Shown: positions 54,646 to 64,000 of the stretch, piece after piece
Layout: each line of letters opens with the position of its first letter
Numbering within the stretch: the stretch's first letter is position 1
Assembly: GCA_030427405.1 (NCBI GenBank)
Contig: JAUHXK010000002.1
Coordinates: 62,001-126,000 of the forward strand
From: Alphaproteobacteria bacterium
GTDB taxonomy: Bacteria; Pseudomonadota; Alphaproteobacteria; Rhodobacterales; Rhodobacteraceae
Direction of reading: 5' to 3'
Length of the DNA stretch: 64,000 bases
Program-made: the position numbers and the translations under genes
Notes under the pieces: generated by a model
Seen by the model: the letters and a program-made list of their open reading frames with translations, nothing else
Database searches by the model: none
Told to the model about the DNA's origin: nothing

Positions 54646-56169
54646 ATGTCTGTTTTCCTTCGCCGCAGTTGCGGCGCCGCCCTGGCCTATGCCGTTGTCA
54701 CCCAAGGCGCTTTTGCCGATGTATCCGCCAGCGATGTCTGGGCAGATTGGCAAGCTTACCTGGGTGACATGGGGTATGGCATTTCCGGCGAGGAAAGCGT
54801 TTCCGGCGATGTGATGACCATATCCAACATGACCGTCAGCATGCCATTGCCCGACACTGAAGGCTCTTTCGACATGGTCATGCCCCAAGTGACCTTTACC
54901 GATAACGGCGATGGAACCGTCAGCATCGGTATCCCCGAAAGCTTTCCGCTGACGGTCACCAGCAATGTCGAGGGCGAGGATTTCTCGGTCGATCTGATCT
55001 ATTCCCACGACCAGTTGGAAATGGACGTTTCCGGCACGCCCGAGGAAATGATCTATGGCTATACCGCCAAACGTCTGGGAATTTCGGTTGGAGCGATCGA
55101 AGTGGACGGCGAGGCGATGCCCGAGGATACGATTTCCGCCGCGTTCGATATCGGCAACCTTGTCGGGGACTCGAAAATGCTGATCGGCGAAGATCGCACG
55201 ATCGACCAAAAGTTTACGGCCGACACGGTGACCTATGCCCTGGCCTTTGCCGAGCCGGGTACGGACGAAAATGCACAGATCAACGGGCAGCTCGACCAGT
55301 TGGCCTTTGAAGGCGCAAACGTGATCCCGGCCGGGTTCAACGTGGCCGATCCCAGCCAGATGTACGAGGCCGGGTTCTCGTTCTCTGGTGTCTTCACCTA
55401 TGGCACGGGCCAAACCAGCATGTCCGGCACAAGCGAAGGCCAGGACTTCTCGATGGACAGCAGTTCGCAGGGCGGGCGGTTTGCAGCCAGCATGGATGCC
55501 GAACGGCTTGCCTATGATGTCGAGCAGGACGATGCCAAATTGGCGGTCACGACCGCGGACCTGCCGTTCCCGATCGAAATCGCCATGAAGAATGCCGGGC
55601 TGAAGTTCGAGTTCCCGATCAAGGCGTCCGAAGAGGTCCAGCCCTTTGGCCTGGCCGTGAACATGACCGACTTCACTATGTCCGACGTGTTGTGGAGCAT
55701 GTTCGATCCTGCCGGAGCCCTGCCGCGTGATCCGGCCAGCATCGCGCTGGATGCGACGGGCACGGCCAAGGTCCTGGTCAATTTCCTGGACCCGGCAGTT
55801 GCCGAAAGCCTCGAAACCTCGGACATCATCCCCGGTGAGCTGCACACGCTCAAGGTCAATGAACTGCTTGTTTCGCTGGTCGGAGCAAAGCTGACCGGCG
55901 ACGGGGATTTTGCATTCGACAATTCCAACACCGAGGAATTTGACGGCCTGCCCGCCCCGTCGGGGGTCGCCAACCTGCAATTGGTTGGTGCCAACGCCTT
56001 GATCGACAAGTTGATCGCGATGGGCTTCGTGTCGGAAAACGACGCGATGGGTGCGCGTATGATGATGGGCATGATGGCGGTACCGGGCGACGAACCCGAC
56101 ACGCTGAAATCCACCATCGAATTCACCGAGAATGGCCAGATCCTGGCCAACGGTCAGCGCATCAAGTAA
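54646..56169 (+). CDS. DUF2125 domain protein
   Basis: This 507-residue exported protein begins with a signal peptide (MSVFLRRSCGAALAYAVVTQGAFA) and has long beta-rich DUF2125 sequence, acidic and serine-rich. The function is unknown; the fold suggests an envelope protein. AAGG lies about eight bases before the ATG; the upstream ATG at 54613 is less likely. A hairpin terminator follows. Confidence 0.8.
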   Translation: MSVFLRRSCGAALAYAVVTQGAFADVSASDVWADWQAYLGDMGYGISGEESVSGDVMTISNMTVSMPLPDTEGSFDMVMPQVTFTDNGDGTVSIGIPESFPLTVTSNVEGEDFSVDLIYSHDQLEMDVSGTPEEMIYGYTAKRLGISVGAIEVDGEAMPEDTISAAFDIGNLVGDSKMLIGEDRTIDQKFTADTVTYALAFAEPGTDENAQINGQLDQLAFEGANVIPAGFNVADPSQMYEAGFSFSGVFTYGTGQTSMSGTSEGQDFSMDSSSQGGRFAASMDAERLAYDVEQDDAKLAVTTADLPFPIEIAMKNAGLKFEFPIKASEEVQPFGLAVNMTDFTMSDVLWSMFDPAGALPRDPASIALDATGTAKVLVNFLDPAVAESLETSDIIPGELHTLKVNELLVSLVGAKLTGDGDFAFDNSNTEEFDGLPAPSGVANLQLVGANALIDKLIAMGFVSENDAMGARMMMGMMAVPGDEPDTLKSTIEFTENGQILANGQRIK

Positions 56170-56180
56170 CGCGACCTGAC

Positions 56181-56208
56181 GGAAAAGACCGCAGGCGCGG
56201 TCTTTTCC
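56181..56208. terminator. Hairpin terminator after the DUF2125 gene
   Basis: GGAAAAGACCGC and GCGGTCTTTTCC form a perfect 12-bp stem with AGGC as loop, followed by CTTTTCC. The AAAA/TTTT stem ends make it workable on both strands. Confidence 0.8.
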
Positions 56209-56346
56209 CTTTTCCTGGCGCGTTCGGGCTCGCCCTGATCGCGCTTTTCCCCTTCGGATGATCGACGTGGCTGTCTTCAATCGGCGCTCGGGTCTTGCGG
56301 CACCGGCTGTCCAAGGCTAGGTCCAAGGCAATCAGACGGAGGTTTC

Positions 56347-57693
56347 ATGACCAAGACGCCCGAAGAAATCAGCCAACGCCTGCTTGCCGCCGCACGCGCG
56401 GCTGGGGCCGAAGCGGCGGATGCAATCGTGATTGACGGCTCTTCGGTGTCGGTCGAAGTGCGCGCGGGCGCGCTTGAACATGCCGAACGGTCCGAAGGAA
56501 CCGACCTGGGTCTGCGGGTTTTTCTGGGGCACCGGCAAGCCATTGTTTCAAGCTCGGACAGCCGTCCCGAAACGCTTGCTGCAATGGCCGAGCGCGCCGT
56601 TGCCATGGCGGCCGAAACGCCCGAAGATCCGTTTTCCGGCCTTGCCGATCCCGATCAACTGGCACGAGACTGGGATATCGACGCGCTTGAGCTGTTTGAC
56701 CCGACAGACGAGCCAACTGCCGAAACCCTGATGCATGACGCGTTGCGGGCCGAAGCCGCCGCGCTGGCAGTGTCCGGTGTGACACAGGTCTCGGATGCGG
56801 CGGCGTCATTTGGCACCCATCATGTGCATGTTGCGGCGACGAACGGCTTTTCCGGCGGCTACAGCCGCACCAACCGTTCCATTTCCTGTGTGGCCATCTC
56901 GGGCGAGGGCACCGGAATGGAACGGGATTATGACGGCGACAGCAGAACCTTTCAGACAGACCTGAGGAACCCCGAAGATATCGGGCAGACCGCCGGAAAC
57001 CGCGTCGTCCAGAGCATCGGCGCGCGCCAGCCTGAAACGGGCACCTATCCCGTCCTTTTCGACGAGCGGATTTCGTCATCGCTGATCGGGCATCTATTGG
57101 CGGCGGCCAACGGCTCGGCGATTGCACGTGGCGCATCCTGGCTCAAGGAGGGTCTGGGGCAGCAGGTTCTTCCGCAATCCCTTTCTCTTGTCGAAGACCC
57201 GCACCGCCCGCGCATTTCCGGGTCGCGGCCCTTTGATGCCGAGGGGTTGCCGACACGGCGGCGCGCGATCATCGAAAACGGTGTGCTGACCGGTTGGACC
57301 CTGGACCTGTCCAGCGCGCGCAAGCTGGACCTTGCATCGACCGCGAACGCGGTGCGGGGCGTTTCGGGGCCCCCGTCCCCCGGCAACTGGAACCTGTCAC
57401 TGACGCAGGGCACCGCCAGCCGCGCCGACCTGTTGAAAGAGATGGGAACCGGGCTGCTGGTCACGTCGATGATCGGGTCAACGATCAACCCCAATACCGG
57501 CGATTATTCCCGCGGCGCCTCGGGGTTCTGGGTCGAGAACGGCGAAATCACGCACCCCGTCAACGAATGTACCATTGCCGGAAACCTGCGCGACATGCTT
57601 GGCCGGATTATTCCGGCAAACGACGCGCGCAGCTATCTGTCGCGCGTCGTGCCTTCGCTGCTGATCGAAGGAATGACCCTTGCCGGCAACTGA
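56347..57693 (+). CDS. pmbA: TldE/PmbA-family metalloprotease regulator
   Basis: This 448-residue protein belongs to the TldD/PmbA family. The TldE/PmbA type lacks the HExxH zinc site and works with TldD, which carries it. Motifs include GLRVFLGHRQAIVSSSD and NPNTGDYSRGASGFWVENGE in part. It may process peptides. It overlaps the next gene by 14 bp. Confidence 0.88.
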   Translation: MTKTPEEISQRLLAAARAAGAEAADAIVIDGSSVSVEVRAGALEHAERSEGTDLGLRVFLGHRQAIVSSSDSRPETLAAMAERAVAMAAETPEDPFSGLADPDQLARDWDIDALELFDPTDEPTAETLMHDALRAEAAALAVSGVTQVSDAAASFGTHHVHVAATNGFSGGYSRTNRSISCVAISGEGTGMERDYDGDSRTFQTDLRNPEDIGQTAGNRVVQSIGARQPETGTYPVLFDERISSSLIGHLLAAANGSAIARGASWLKEGLGQQVLPQSLSLVEDPHRPRISGSRPFDAEGLPTRRRAIIENGVLTGWTLDLSSARKLDLASTANAVRGVSGPPSPGNWNLSLTQGTASRADLLKEMGTGLLVTSMIGSTINPNTGDYSRGASGFWVENGEITHPVNECTIAGNLRDMLGRIIPANDARSYLSRVVPSLLIEGMTLAGN

Positions 57694-58480
57694 CCTGTCC
57701 CTGCTGATCGATGCCGCACTGGAAGCCGGGAAAATCGCGACCCGTTTCTCGGGACGCGAGGCACAGAGATGGGACAAACCCGAAGGCGCGGGCCCCGTGA
57801 CCGAGGCCGACCTGGCCGTCAACGCGATGCTGGAACAGCGGCTGCCGGCGGCCCGGCCGGGATATGGCTGGCTGAGCGAAGAAACCGAGGACGGCCCGGA
57901 CCGGCTGTCGCGCGAGCGGGTATTCATCGTCGACCCGATCGACGGGACGCGCAGTTTTGCCGAAGGCGCACGCACCTGGGCGCATTCGCTTGCGGTGGCG
58001 GAACATGGCCACGTCACTGCGGCCGTGATCTATCTGCCGCTGCGGGACCTGCTGTTCGCAGCCGCCTTGGGCGCGGGCGCCACGCTCAATAACGCGCCGA
58101 TCCGCGCTTCGGACTGCGACAGCCTGGAAGTGGCGGATATCCTGGCAGCCAAACCCACGCTTGAACCCCACCATTGGCGCAACCGCCGCACACCGGGCTT
58201 CAAACGCGCCCATCGGCCATCGCTGGCCTATCGGATGGCCCTGGTGGCGCAGGGCCGGTTTGACGGCATGCTAACCCTGCGCCCAAGCTGGGAATGGGAT
58301 ATCGCAGCCGGAGATCTGATACTGCGCGAGGCAGGCGGCATTTGTTCAGACCGGCAGTGCAGGCCGCTGCGCTTTAACAATGCGCACCCTCGGCTGGACG
58401 GCGTTGTTGGAACAGCGCCGGGTATCCATGACCTGATCTGCACGCGCCTTGATCCGGCGGGGGCTGGAATAGTCGCATGA
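57680..58480 (+). CDS. Inositol-monophosphatase/CysQ-family phosphatase
   Basis: This 266-residue Mg-dependent phosphatase has the metal-binding Glu67-Glu68, Asp85 and Asp88 in VDPIDGTRSF, and WEWDIAAGDLI near the C terminus. It may hydrolyse PAP or an inositol phosphate. The TTG start, with AAGGAA six bases ahead, sits inside pmbA. It precedes waaA with a 4-bp overlap. Confidence 0.83.
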   Translation: MPATDLSLLIDAALEAGKIATRFSGREAQRWDKPEGAGPVTEADLAVNAMLEQRLPAARPGYGWLSEETEDGPDRLSRERVFIVDPIDGTRSFAEGARTWAHSLAVAEHGHVTAAVIYLPLRDLLFAAALGAGATLNNAPIRASDCDSLEVADILAAKPTLEPHHWRNRRTPGFKRAHRPSLAYRMALVAQGRFDGMLTLRPSWEWDIAAGDLILREAGGICSDRQCRPLRFNNAHPRLDGVVGTAPGIHDLICTRLDPAGAGIVA

Positions 58481-59712
58481 GCAAGCCCGGCTCACTCAGC
58501 CTGGCGGCCTACAGGGTCTTGTCCTGGGGGGTACCGCATGTGGGAAACACCCCCATTGAGGCGCGCCCCGAAGGTGAGCTGTTATGGATTCATGTCGACA
58601 TACCTGAACGTCTGCGCGCCGTGGACGACCTGTGCCAAAGGCTGAGGCCCGCGCGGCCTGGGCTGTCGCTGCTGCTGACCGCTCCGCCGGATACGGAATT
58701 TGAGGGAAGCGCGGGGAAGGATTTCATCCGAACCAATCTTCCGATCGAAAACACCGGTGCCGCCCGGTGGTTTCTGGACCACTGGCGCCCGGATATGGGC
58801 ATCTGGGTTGGGGGTGGGCTAATGCCCAACGTGATCACCCGCGCCGAAGAACGTGACATCCCGATGGTCCTGATCGAAGCCGAAACCGACATCCGAACAG
58901 GGCGCGGCGTGAAGTGGCTGCCGGACCTGACCCGGTATACGATCGATTGCTTTCACAAGGTCCTGACCACCAGTGATGAAACCGCGCGGCTTATAAGGCG
59001 CTTGGGCATATCCTCGTCCAAGGTTTCGGTGGCCCCGCCATTGCATATCAGCCCAAACCCGACGCCCTGGCCCGAGGATGAGCTGATCGAGACCAACCAT
59101 GCGCTCGCAGGGCGCCCGGTGTGGCTTGCCGCTTGGGTGCAGGACAAGGAATTCATCTCGGTACTCAGCGCCCATCGGCAAGCCTTGCGGCTGCTGCCCC
59201 GGCTGGCGCTTGTGCTGCATGTGGCGGATATTTCCGAGGCGGCACCTCTGCACCGGCGACTGGAATCCATGGACCTCAGATGCGCCAATTGGGACGAAGG
59301 GGCGCCGATCGAAGACACGACGCAGGTCATCCTGACATCCGAGCCAGAGGACCTGGGGTTGTGGTACCGCATGTCTGCGGTCACATTCATGGGAAGCTCG
59401 CTGGAGCGCGGCGCCGGAGGGCGAGACCCGTTGGTGTCGACGGCGCTTGGGTCGGCGGTCATCCATGGCCCCCATGTCAGCCGGTATCAGGGCCTGTACG
59501 ATCAGTTGAACGACGCAGGGGCCGCCTGCGCCATCCGGTCCGCGACCGAGCTTGGGGATGCGGTTGTCGAACTGCTGGCCCCCGACCGTGCCGCCGACAT
59601 GGCCTTGGCAGGATGGCGGATTGTCACCGAAGGCGCGCCCCATGCGGATACATTGATTGATATGGTACAGGAAAACCTGGACCGCCGGAGGGCCGATCAT
59701 GCGGGCACCTGA
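58477..59712 (+). CDS. waaA: Kdo transferase-like glycosyltransferase (WaaA)
   Basis: This 411-residue GT30-like enzyme would add Kdo to lipid A at the inner membrane. The sequence is divergent from E. coli WaaA, but [21 protein letters not shown] near residue 310 in part and neighbour lpxK support it. A membrane anchor is not obvious. It overlaps the phosphatase by 4 bp and lpxK by 14 bp. Confidence 0.75.
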   Translation: MSKPGSLSLAAYRVLSWGVPHVGNTPIEARPEGELLWIHVDIPERLRAVDDLCQRLRPARPGLSLLLTAPPDTEFEGSAGKDFIRTNLPIENTGAARWFLDHWRPDMGIWVGGGLMPNVITRAEERDIPMVLIEAETDIRTGRGVKWLPDLTRYTIDCFHKVLTTSDETARLIRRLGISSSKVSVAPPLHISPNPTPWPEDELIETNHALAGRPVWLAAWVQDKEFISVLSAHRQALRLLPRLALVLHVADISEAAPLHRRLESMDLRCANWDEGAPIEDTTQVILTSEPEDLGLWYRMSAVTFMGSSLERGAGGRDPLVSTALGSAVIHGPHVSRYQGLYDQLNDAGAACAIRSATELGDAVVELLAPDRAADMALAGWRIVTEGAPHADTLIDMVQENLDRRRADHAGT

Positions 59713-60697
59713 ATTCTGGTACACATCCGCCGAACAGCTTGACCTGAGGGCGCGAATGCTGGCCCCCCTGGGGCGCATTTATGCAAGCGCCACGGCCCGC
59801 CGCGTCGCCTCGGACCCTGAGTATGACCCGGATATTCCCGTCATCTGCGTGGGCAACCTCAACGCCGGAGGCACCGGCAAGACACCCACGGTGATCTGGG
59901 TGGTCGAACAATTGCGCGATGCCTGGCACAAGCCACATGTGGTGACCCGCGGGCATGGCGGATCGCTGGAAGGCCCCGTGCGAGTAGACCCGGCGCGACA
60001 CACCGCCGCGCAGGTCGGGGATGAACCCCTGCTGCTGGCCGCATTCACCGAGGTTTGGGTCGCCAAGGACCGAGCCGCCGGCGCGCGGGCTGCCGCGGAT
60101 GACGGTGCGACGGTTATCGTACTTGATGACGGGTTCCAAAACCCATCGGTGGCCAAGGATTTTTCGATCGTCGTGGTCGATGCTGAACGCGGGTTCGGAA
60201 ATGGCTTGTGCCTGCCGGCCGGTCCCCTGCGTGAACCCGTTGCCGCCGGGCTGTCCCGGGCCGATCTTGTGCTGTCGCTTGGGGATACGCCTGCCCAGGC
60301 CGGTTTCGCGGCCCGTTGGGGTCAGGCCATCCCCGTTGCCCACGCAACCGGAGCGGTCGCCCCTCTGCAAACTGGCATGGATTGGGCCGATACGCCGGTT
60401 CTGGCCTTTGCAGGAATCGGGCATCCGAAAAAGTTCTTTGATACCCTGCGGCAATTGGGGGCCCGCCTGTTGCGAGCCGAGGCGCTGGATGATCACCAGC
60501 AGCTGACGCCTGCGCTGATGTCACGTCTGGACTCCGAGGCGCGCGCGTTGGGCGCCCAGATGGTTACCACCGAGAAAGACGCTGTGCGCCTGCCCCTTTC
60601 GTTTCGAAGCAAGGTCATCACCTTACCGGTTCGCCTGGGCATGTCAGACACCGCCTTTGTCCGCGACCTGCTGCTGAAGGCGGCACCGGCGCCCTGA
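59699..60697 (+). CDS. lpxK: Tetraacyldisaccharide 4'-kinase LpxK
   Basis: This 332-residue membrane-associated kinase phosphorylates lipid A precursor. The Walker [13 protein letters not shown] lies at 52-63. GGAGG precedes the ATG at 59699. It overlaps waaA by 14 bp, so both are coupled. Its stop abuts the stop of the convergent CoA-transferase gene with no bases between (TGATCA). Confidence 0.92.
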   Translation: MRAPEFWYTSAEQLDLRARMLAPLGRIYASATARRVASDPEYDPDIPVICVGNLNAGGTGKTPTVIWVVEQLRDAWHKPHVVTRGHGGSLEGPVRVDPARHTAAQVGDEPLLLAAFTEVWVAKDRAAGARAAADDGATVIVLDDGFQNPSVAKDFSIVVVDAERGFGNGLCLPAGPLREPVAAGLSRADLVLSLGDTPAQAGFAARWGQAIPVAHATGAVAPLQTGMDWADTPVLAFAGIGHPKKFFDTLRQLGARLLRAEALDDHQQLTPALMSRLDSEARALGAQMVTTEKDAVRLPLSFRSKVITLPVRLGMSDTAFVRDLLLKAAPAP

Positions 60698-61810
60698 TCA
60701 ATCGTCCTGACCCAGTTTGGGCGCAGGCCTGGTCAGCGACAATGCGCCGTCGGAAAAGGTGAAGGGCGCGCGAATACCGGGAACGCCATCCAGCTCTATC
60801 TGCAGCCCGCGTGCCCGTACCTGCGGGTCGGCCATAACCTCGTCCAGCGTGTTGATCGGACCCGCCGGAATGCCCTCGGCCTCGCAGGCCGCCAGTAACT
60901 CGGCCTTGTCCCGCCGGGCCGTCGCCCCGTTCAGACAGGCGATCATGACGCGCCGGTTGGCCAGCCGGTCCTTGTTGCGCGCGAATTCGGGCGCCTGTGC
61001 CATATCCTCCAGGTCCAGCACACGGCACAAACGCTGGTACTGCCGGTCATTTCCGGTTGCGATGATGATGTGACCATCCGCACAGTCGAACACCTGGTAC
61101 GGGGCCAGGTTGACATGTGCATTGCCCATCCGTTGGGGCACATTCCCGGTCGACAGGTAGTTCAACGCCTGATTGGCAGTCACGGCCACGGCAACGTCCA
61201 GCAGCGCCATGTCGACATGCTGACCGCGCCCGGTGCGTTGCCGTTGATGCAGGGCCGCCAGAACTCCGGTCACCGCATAGACGCCGGTGAAGACATCCGT
61301 AATGGCAACCCCGGCCTTTTGCGGCTGGCCGTCTGGTTCACCGGTTACCGACATCAACCCAGACATGCCCTGAATGATGAAATCGTACCCCGCCCGATGG
61401 GCATAAGGCCCCGTTTGCCCAAAGCCGGTGATCGAACAATAGACAAGACCGGGGTTCAGCGCCTGAAGGCTTTCGTAATCCAGCCCGTATTTGCGCAACC
61501 CGCCCACCTTGAAATTCTCGATCACGACATCGGCGTCGGCGATCAGGGCCCGGACTTTCTCTTGCCCTTCGGCGGTTGAGAAATCAGCGACAACCGAAGA
61601 TTTGCCGCGATTGGTCGAGTGGAAATAGGCGGCCGAGACATCATCGTCGCGCGTGATGAAGGGCGGCCCCCAGGCGCGGGTGTCGTCGCCGTCAGGCGAT
61701 TCGACCTTGATCACCTCGGCCCCGAGATCGGCAAAAGTCTGGCCGGCCCAGGGGCCAGCCAGAATGCGTGCCAGTTCAACAACTTTCAGACCGGCAAGCG
61801 GTGCGGTCAT
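60698..61810 (-). CDS. Class III CoA transferase (CaiB/BaiF)
   Basis: This 370-residue CoA transferase has the family's likely catalytic Asp172 in AITDVFTG, with RTGRGQHVDMALLD afterwards. Members move CoA between carboxylic acids such as formate/oxalate, carnitine or succinate. Substrate is unknown. Its start overlaps the DsbA stop by one base. Confidence 0.88.
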   Translation of the reverse strand: MTAPLAGLKVVELARILAGPWAGQTFADLGAEVIKVESPDGDDTRAWGPPFITRDDDVSAAYFHSTNRGKSSVVADFSTAEGQEKVRALIADADVVIENFKVGGLRKYGLDYESLQALNPGLVYCSITGFGQTGPYAHRAGYDFIIQGMSGLMSVTGEPDGQPQKAGVAITDVFTGVYAVTGVLAALHQRQRTGRGQHVDMALLDVAVAVTANQALNYLSTGNVPQRMGNAHVNLAPYQVFDCADGHIIIATGNDRQYQRLCRVLDLEDMAQAPEFARNKDRLANRRVMIACLNGATARRDKAELLAACEAEGIPAGPINTLDEVMADPQVRARGLQIELDGVPGIRAPFTFSDGALSLTRPAPKLGQDD

Positions 61811-62478
61811 CAGTTACCCAGTTCCTTTTCGATCAAGGCCTTGAAATCATCATAGGTTCTTGGGTTGTCGATCTTCTTGCCATTCACGATAAATGACGGT
61901 GTTGCGCTGATATCGTCACGCTCGGCGTTTTCCTGGTACCACGCAACCAAGGTCTGTGCATGCTCGCCATCCTGCAGGCACGCCTCAAGCTGATCGCTTT
62001 CGATACCGGCCAGGCGACCGATCTTGCGGAGTTCATCCACCACCTCGGTCGGTCCACCAGCGCGCGTCCAGTCGGACTGCCCCTTGTACAGCAGGTCGGT
62101 GATGCCAAAGAACTTTTCGGGGCCACCGCAACGGGCAATCATCGAGGCCCAGATGCCAAAGCGATCGAAATAGACCTCGCGATAGGTGAATTTCACTTTG
62201 CCCGTGTCGATATAGTCCTGCTTGAGCTGCTTATACGGCCCCTGATGGAAATTGGCGCAATGCGGGCAGGTATAAGAGGCGTATTCGATGATCTCCACCG
62301 GAGCATCCTCGGCCCCCAGTACCATCTCGACGATACTCGAGGTGTCCAGTTCTGCTTCCTGCGCGCCTGCTTCGCCCACCAGGATATTGGCCGGTGCGCT
62401 GCTTGGCGACAATGTCAGCCAATACCCACCCGCGGCAACGGCGACGGCCGCGCAGATTACGGTTGCAATTCGGCTCAT
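61810..62478 (-). CDS. DsbA-family thiol-disulfide oxidoreductase
   Basis: This 222-residue periplasmic protein has an N-terminal signal/anchor (RIATVICAAVAVAAGGYWL), the CPHC active site at Cys71-Cys74, and cis-proline ATPSF. It introduces disulfides into exported proteins. I used the ATG at 62478, with AAGGG ahead. It overlaps the CoA transferase by one base, and the DUF721 gene lies 13 bp upstream. Confidence 0.87.
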   Translation of the reverse strand: MSRIATVICAAVAVAAGGYWLTLSPSSAPANILVGEAGAQEAELDTSSIVEMVLGAEDAPVEIIEYASYTCPHCANFHQGPYKQLKQDYIDTGKVKFTYREVYFDRFGIWASMIARCGGPEKFFGITDLLYKGQSDWTRAGGPTEVVDELRKIGRLAGIESDQLEACLQDGEHAQTLVAWYQENAERDDISATPSFIVNGKKIDNPRTYDDFKALIEKELGN

Positions 62479-62491
62479 TCTCAGCCCTTTC

Positions 62492-62998
62492 TCAACTTTT
62501 TGTCTTGGATAAAACGTTGCGGCCCAGACGTTCAAGGGCTGCCCGCAGATCCTGGTCATGTATGTCGCAGGCGGCCTTGTCGGCCTGGGCTGCGACATTG
62601 GGGTCTATCCGGGTCGGCTTGTGTCTGGGTTTGTGTTCGAAACTGGCCTGACCGTCGGCAAACCCCGTTGGGGCAGTCTGGGTGATACGTATACGGCTTA
62701 TGGCATTGTACCCATAAACCGCGTTTACCTTGTCGCGCAGGCGTTCTTTTTGCATTTCCAGCATGGGCGCCTGCGGACCGGTGGTCAGAACCGTCAGCGT
62801 CGCGCCAAAACCGCCCTTGGCATAGCCGACCTTTATAGGCCGCGCGATTTCGGCAATATCCTGCCCGACGATTTCGGCCCAATGGGTCAGCAAGCGCGAC
62901 ACGGCAAAGCCGCGGCTTTCGCCCGCGTGCCGAATTTGATCATTCAGCAAGGTCGCGGTCCGCTTGAACCCGCGCGTGGAAGAACGTCTGCGTTGCAT
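62492..62998 (-). CDS. DUF721 (DciA-like) protein
   Basis: This 168-residue protein has a DUF721-type region: ESRGFAVSRLLTHWAEIVGQ and IARPIKVGYAKG. Some DUF721 proteins (DciA) are replicative-helicase loaders. The C-terminus is less ordered. It diverges from mutY. ATG at 62998 follows GGAAACC. Confidence 0.78.
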   Translation of the reverse strand: MQRRRSSTRGFKRTATLLNDQIRHAGESRGFAVSRLLTHWAEIVGQDIAEIARPIKVGYAKGGFGATLTVLTTGPQAPMLEMQKERLRDKVNAVYGYNAISRIRITQTAPTGFADGQASFEHKPRHKPTRIDPNVAAQADKAACDIHDQDLRAALERLGRNVLSKTKS

Positions 62999-63079
62999 CT
63001 GGTTTCCAACTTCTGCGCCACTATTGTAATTGTCACACAGGCAGGCGCCAGCGAAACCCGACAGAAAGACAGATAAAAC

Positions 63080-64000
63080 TTGCGTGACTCCCAAGACCCC
63101 GACCTGAGCGATACGCTGCTGGAATGGTATGACGCCAATGCGCGGGAAATGCCTTGGCGCGTCGGCCCCGCTGACCGTGCAGCGGGCATCCTGCCGGACC
63201 CTTATCGGGTGTGGTTGTCCGAAGTGATGTTGCAGCAAACCACCGTCGCGGCGGTGCGCGACTATTTTATGCGGTTTACCACCCGCTGGCCTGATGTATT
63301 CGCCCTTGCCGCGGCCCGGGACGAAGACGTCATGGGGGCCTGGGCCGGGCTGGGATATTATGCCAGGGCGCGCAATCTGCTGAAATGTGCCCGCGTGGTT
63401 GCCCAGGATCACGGCGGGCAGTTTCCCGGATCATATGACGCGCTTTTGAAACTGCCTGGCATCGGCCCTTATACCGCCGCCGCGATCTCGGCCATCGCCT
63501 TTGATCTGCCGGAAACGGTGCTGGACGGGAATGTCGAACGGGTCATGGCCCGGCTGCATGACATTCACGATCCGCTTCCGGGATCAAAGCCGCAACTGAA
63601 GGCTCGGGCGGAACAACTTACGCCCGGCCTGCGGCCCGGCGATTATGCGCAGGCAGTGATGGATCTTGGGGCCACGATTTGCACCCCCAAAAGCCCGGCC
63701 TGCGGCCTGTGCCCGGTGCGTGCAAGCTGCCGGGCCCGCGCCGCAGGCAGCCAGGCCGACCTGCCGGCAAAATCGCCGCCGAAACGCAAACCTACGCGCT
63801 ACGGCCATGCCTATATCGGACAGCGCCGTGATGGTGCCCTCGTGCTGGAGCGTCGCCCGGCCAAGGGTCTGCTGGGCGGAATGCTGGGCTGGCCCGGGTC
63901 CGACTGGTCGGACAGCCCATCTGAAATACCGCCCTATCCGGCGCACTGGCGCCTGTTGCCGGGCGAGGTGCGTCATACTTTCACCCATTTTCACCTGATA
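63080..64000 (+). CDS. mutY: Adenine DNA glycosylase MutY, 3' truncated by window
   Basis: The first 307 residues of MutY are present. Glu48 (SEVMLQQT), the helix-hairpin-helix LPGIGPYTA, Asp149 (VLDGNV) and four [4Fe-4S] cysteines (201, 208, 211, 217) are in place. It removes adenine opposite 8-oxoguanine. An in-frame TAA at 63074-63076 forces a start after it; the TTG at 63080 is the only one giving a normal N terminus. It diverges from the DUF721 gene. Confidence 0.93.
   Translation, partial: MRDSQDPDLSDTLLEWYDANAREMPWRVGPADRAAGILPDPYRVWLSEVMLQQTTVAAVRDYFMRFTTRWPDVFALAAARDEDVMGAWAGLGYYARARNLLKCARVVAQDHGGQFPGSYDALLKLPGIGPYTAAAISAIAFDLPETVLDGNVERVMARLHDIHDPLPGSKPQLKARAEQLTPGLRPGDYAQAVMDLGATICTPKSPACGLCPVRASCRARAAGSQADLPAKSPPKRKPTRYGHAYIGQRRDGALVLERRPAKGLLGGMLGWPGSDWSDSPSEIPPYPAHWRLLPGEVRHTFTHFHLI

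Noticed and set aside
1..64000. CRISPR arrays, insertion sequences, phage genes, rRNA
   Set aside because: No direct-repeat array, transposase, integrase or ribosomal RNA sequence was seen by eye.

Overview
The window looks like chromosome from a marine alphaproteobacterium of the Rhodobacteraceae / Roseobacter group. The support is high GC, dense short-overlap gene packing, a soeABC sulfite dehydrogenase, two FAD/GcvT demethylating dehydrogenases, a Rhodobacter-type porin, lineage families DUF2125, DUF3576 and DUF721, and a split MnmC. No rRNA, tRNA, CRISPR array, insertion sequence, integrase or phage gene was seen, and no gene-free stretch exceeds 300 bases. Two genes are cut by the window edges: soeA at the left and mutY at the right.

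Layout. 1-2865: soeABC, sulfite oxidation to the quinone pool. 2905-4305: an ECF41 sigma factor with its carboxymuconolactone-decarboxylase-like partner, preceded by a match to the ECF41 promoter. 4312-14477: housekeeping and transport genes (dapA, a soluble lytic transglycosylase, two EamA-type transporters, split mnmC, FMN reductase, OmpA-like lipoprotein, YafY/WYL regulator, rluA). 14743-23396: a one-carbon (methylated amine / betaine-type) catabolic block on the minus strand, holding an XRE-cupin regulator, LysE exporter, GFA-family protein, FAD/GcvT dehydrogenase, homocysteine S-methyltransferase, GlxA-type regulator and a second FAD/GcvT dehydrogenase. 23514-30182: DUF1294, free-methionine-sulfoxide reductase, thiolase, a STAS/HATPase partner-switch pair, gamma-glutamyltransferase, hspQ, an AEC carrier and a transglycosylase-like lipoprotein. 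30210-45333: aminotransferase-ftsK-lolA, amidase, a ubiquinone hydroxylase, Trm112/LON/cnoX, xthA, a CenR-like response regulator, ribA, an L,D-transpeptidase-like gene, yggS and a major porin. 45614-64000: envelope and core genes (DUF3576, leuS-lptE-holA, SDR-ECH-VOC operon, DUF2125, pmbA, cysQ-like-waaA-lpxK, CoA transferase, dsbA, DUF721, mutY).

How the genes work together. The 14743-23396 block reads as a pathway for removing methyl groups from an N- or S-methylated compound. A zinc methyltransferase moves one methyl to homocysteine. FAD/GcvT proteins oxidise further methyls and capture them on tetrahydrofolate. A formaldehyde-family zinc protein, an exporter and two regulators accompany them. 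The envelope genes cover LPS (lptE, waaA, lpxK), lipoprotein sorting (lolA), peptidoglycan turnover (slt, a lipoprotein SLT, a YkuD protein) and a CenR-like regulator.

Signals not explained by gene content include the ECF41 promoter, an 8-bp-arm palindrome at the YafY promoter, two matching 23-bp sites before the XRE-cupin gene, a family of hairpin-bearing intergenic repeats (one inside the soe operon), a structured leader before gamma-glutamyltransferase, a structured 3' region behind the CenR-like gene, and one AT-rich secreted orphan. I did not find a plainly new multi-gene system. The least described candidates are the methyl-catabolism block with its twin operator sites and the structured RNA regions.
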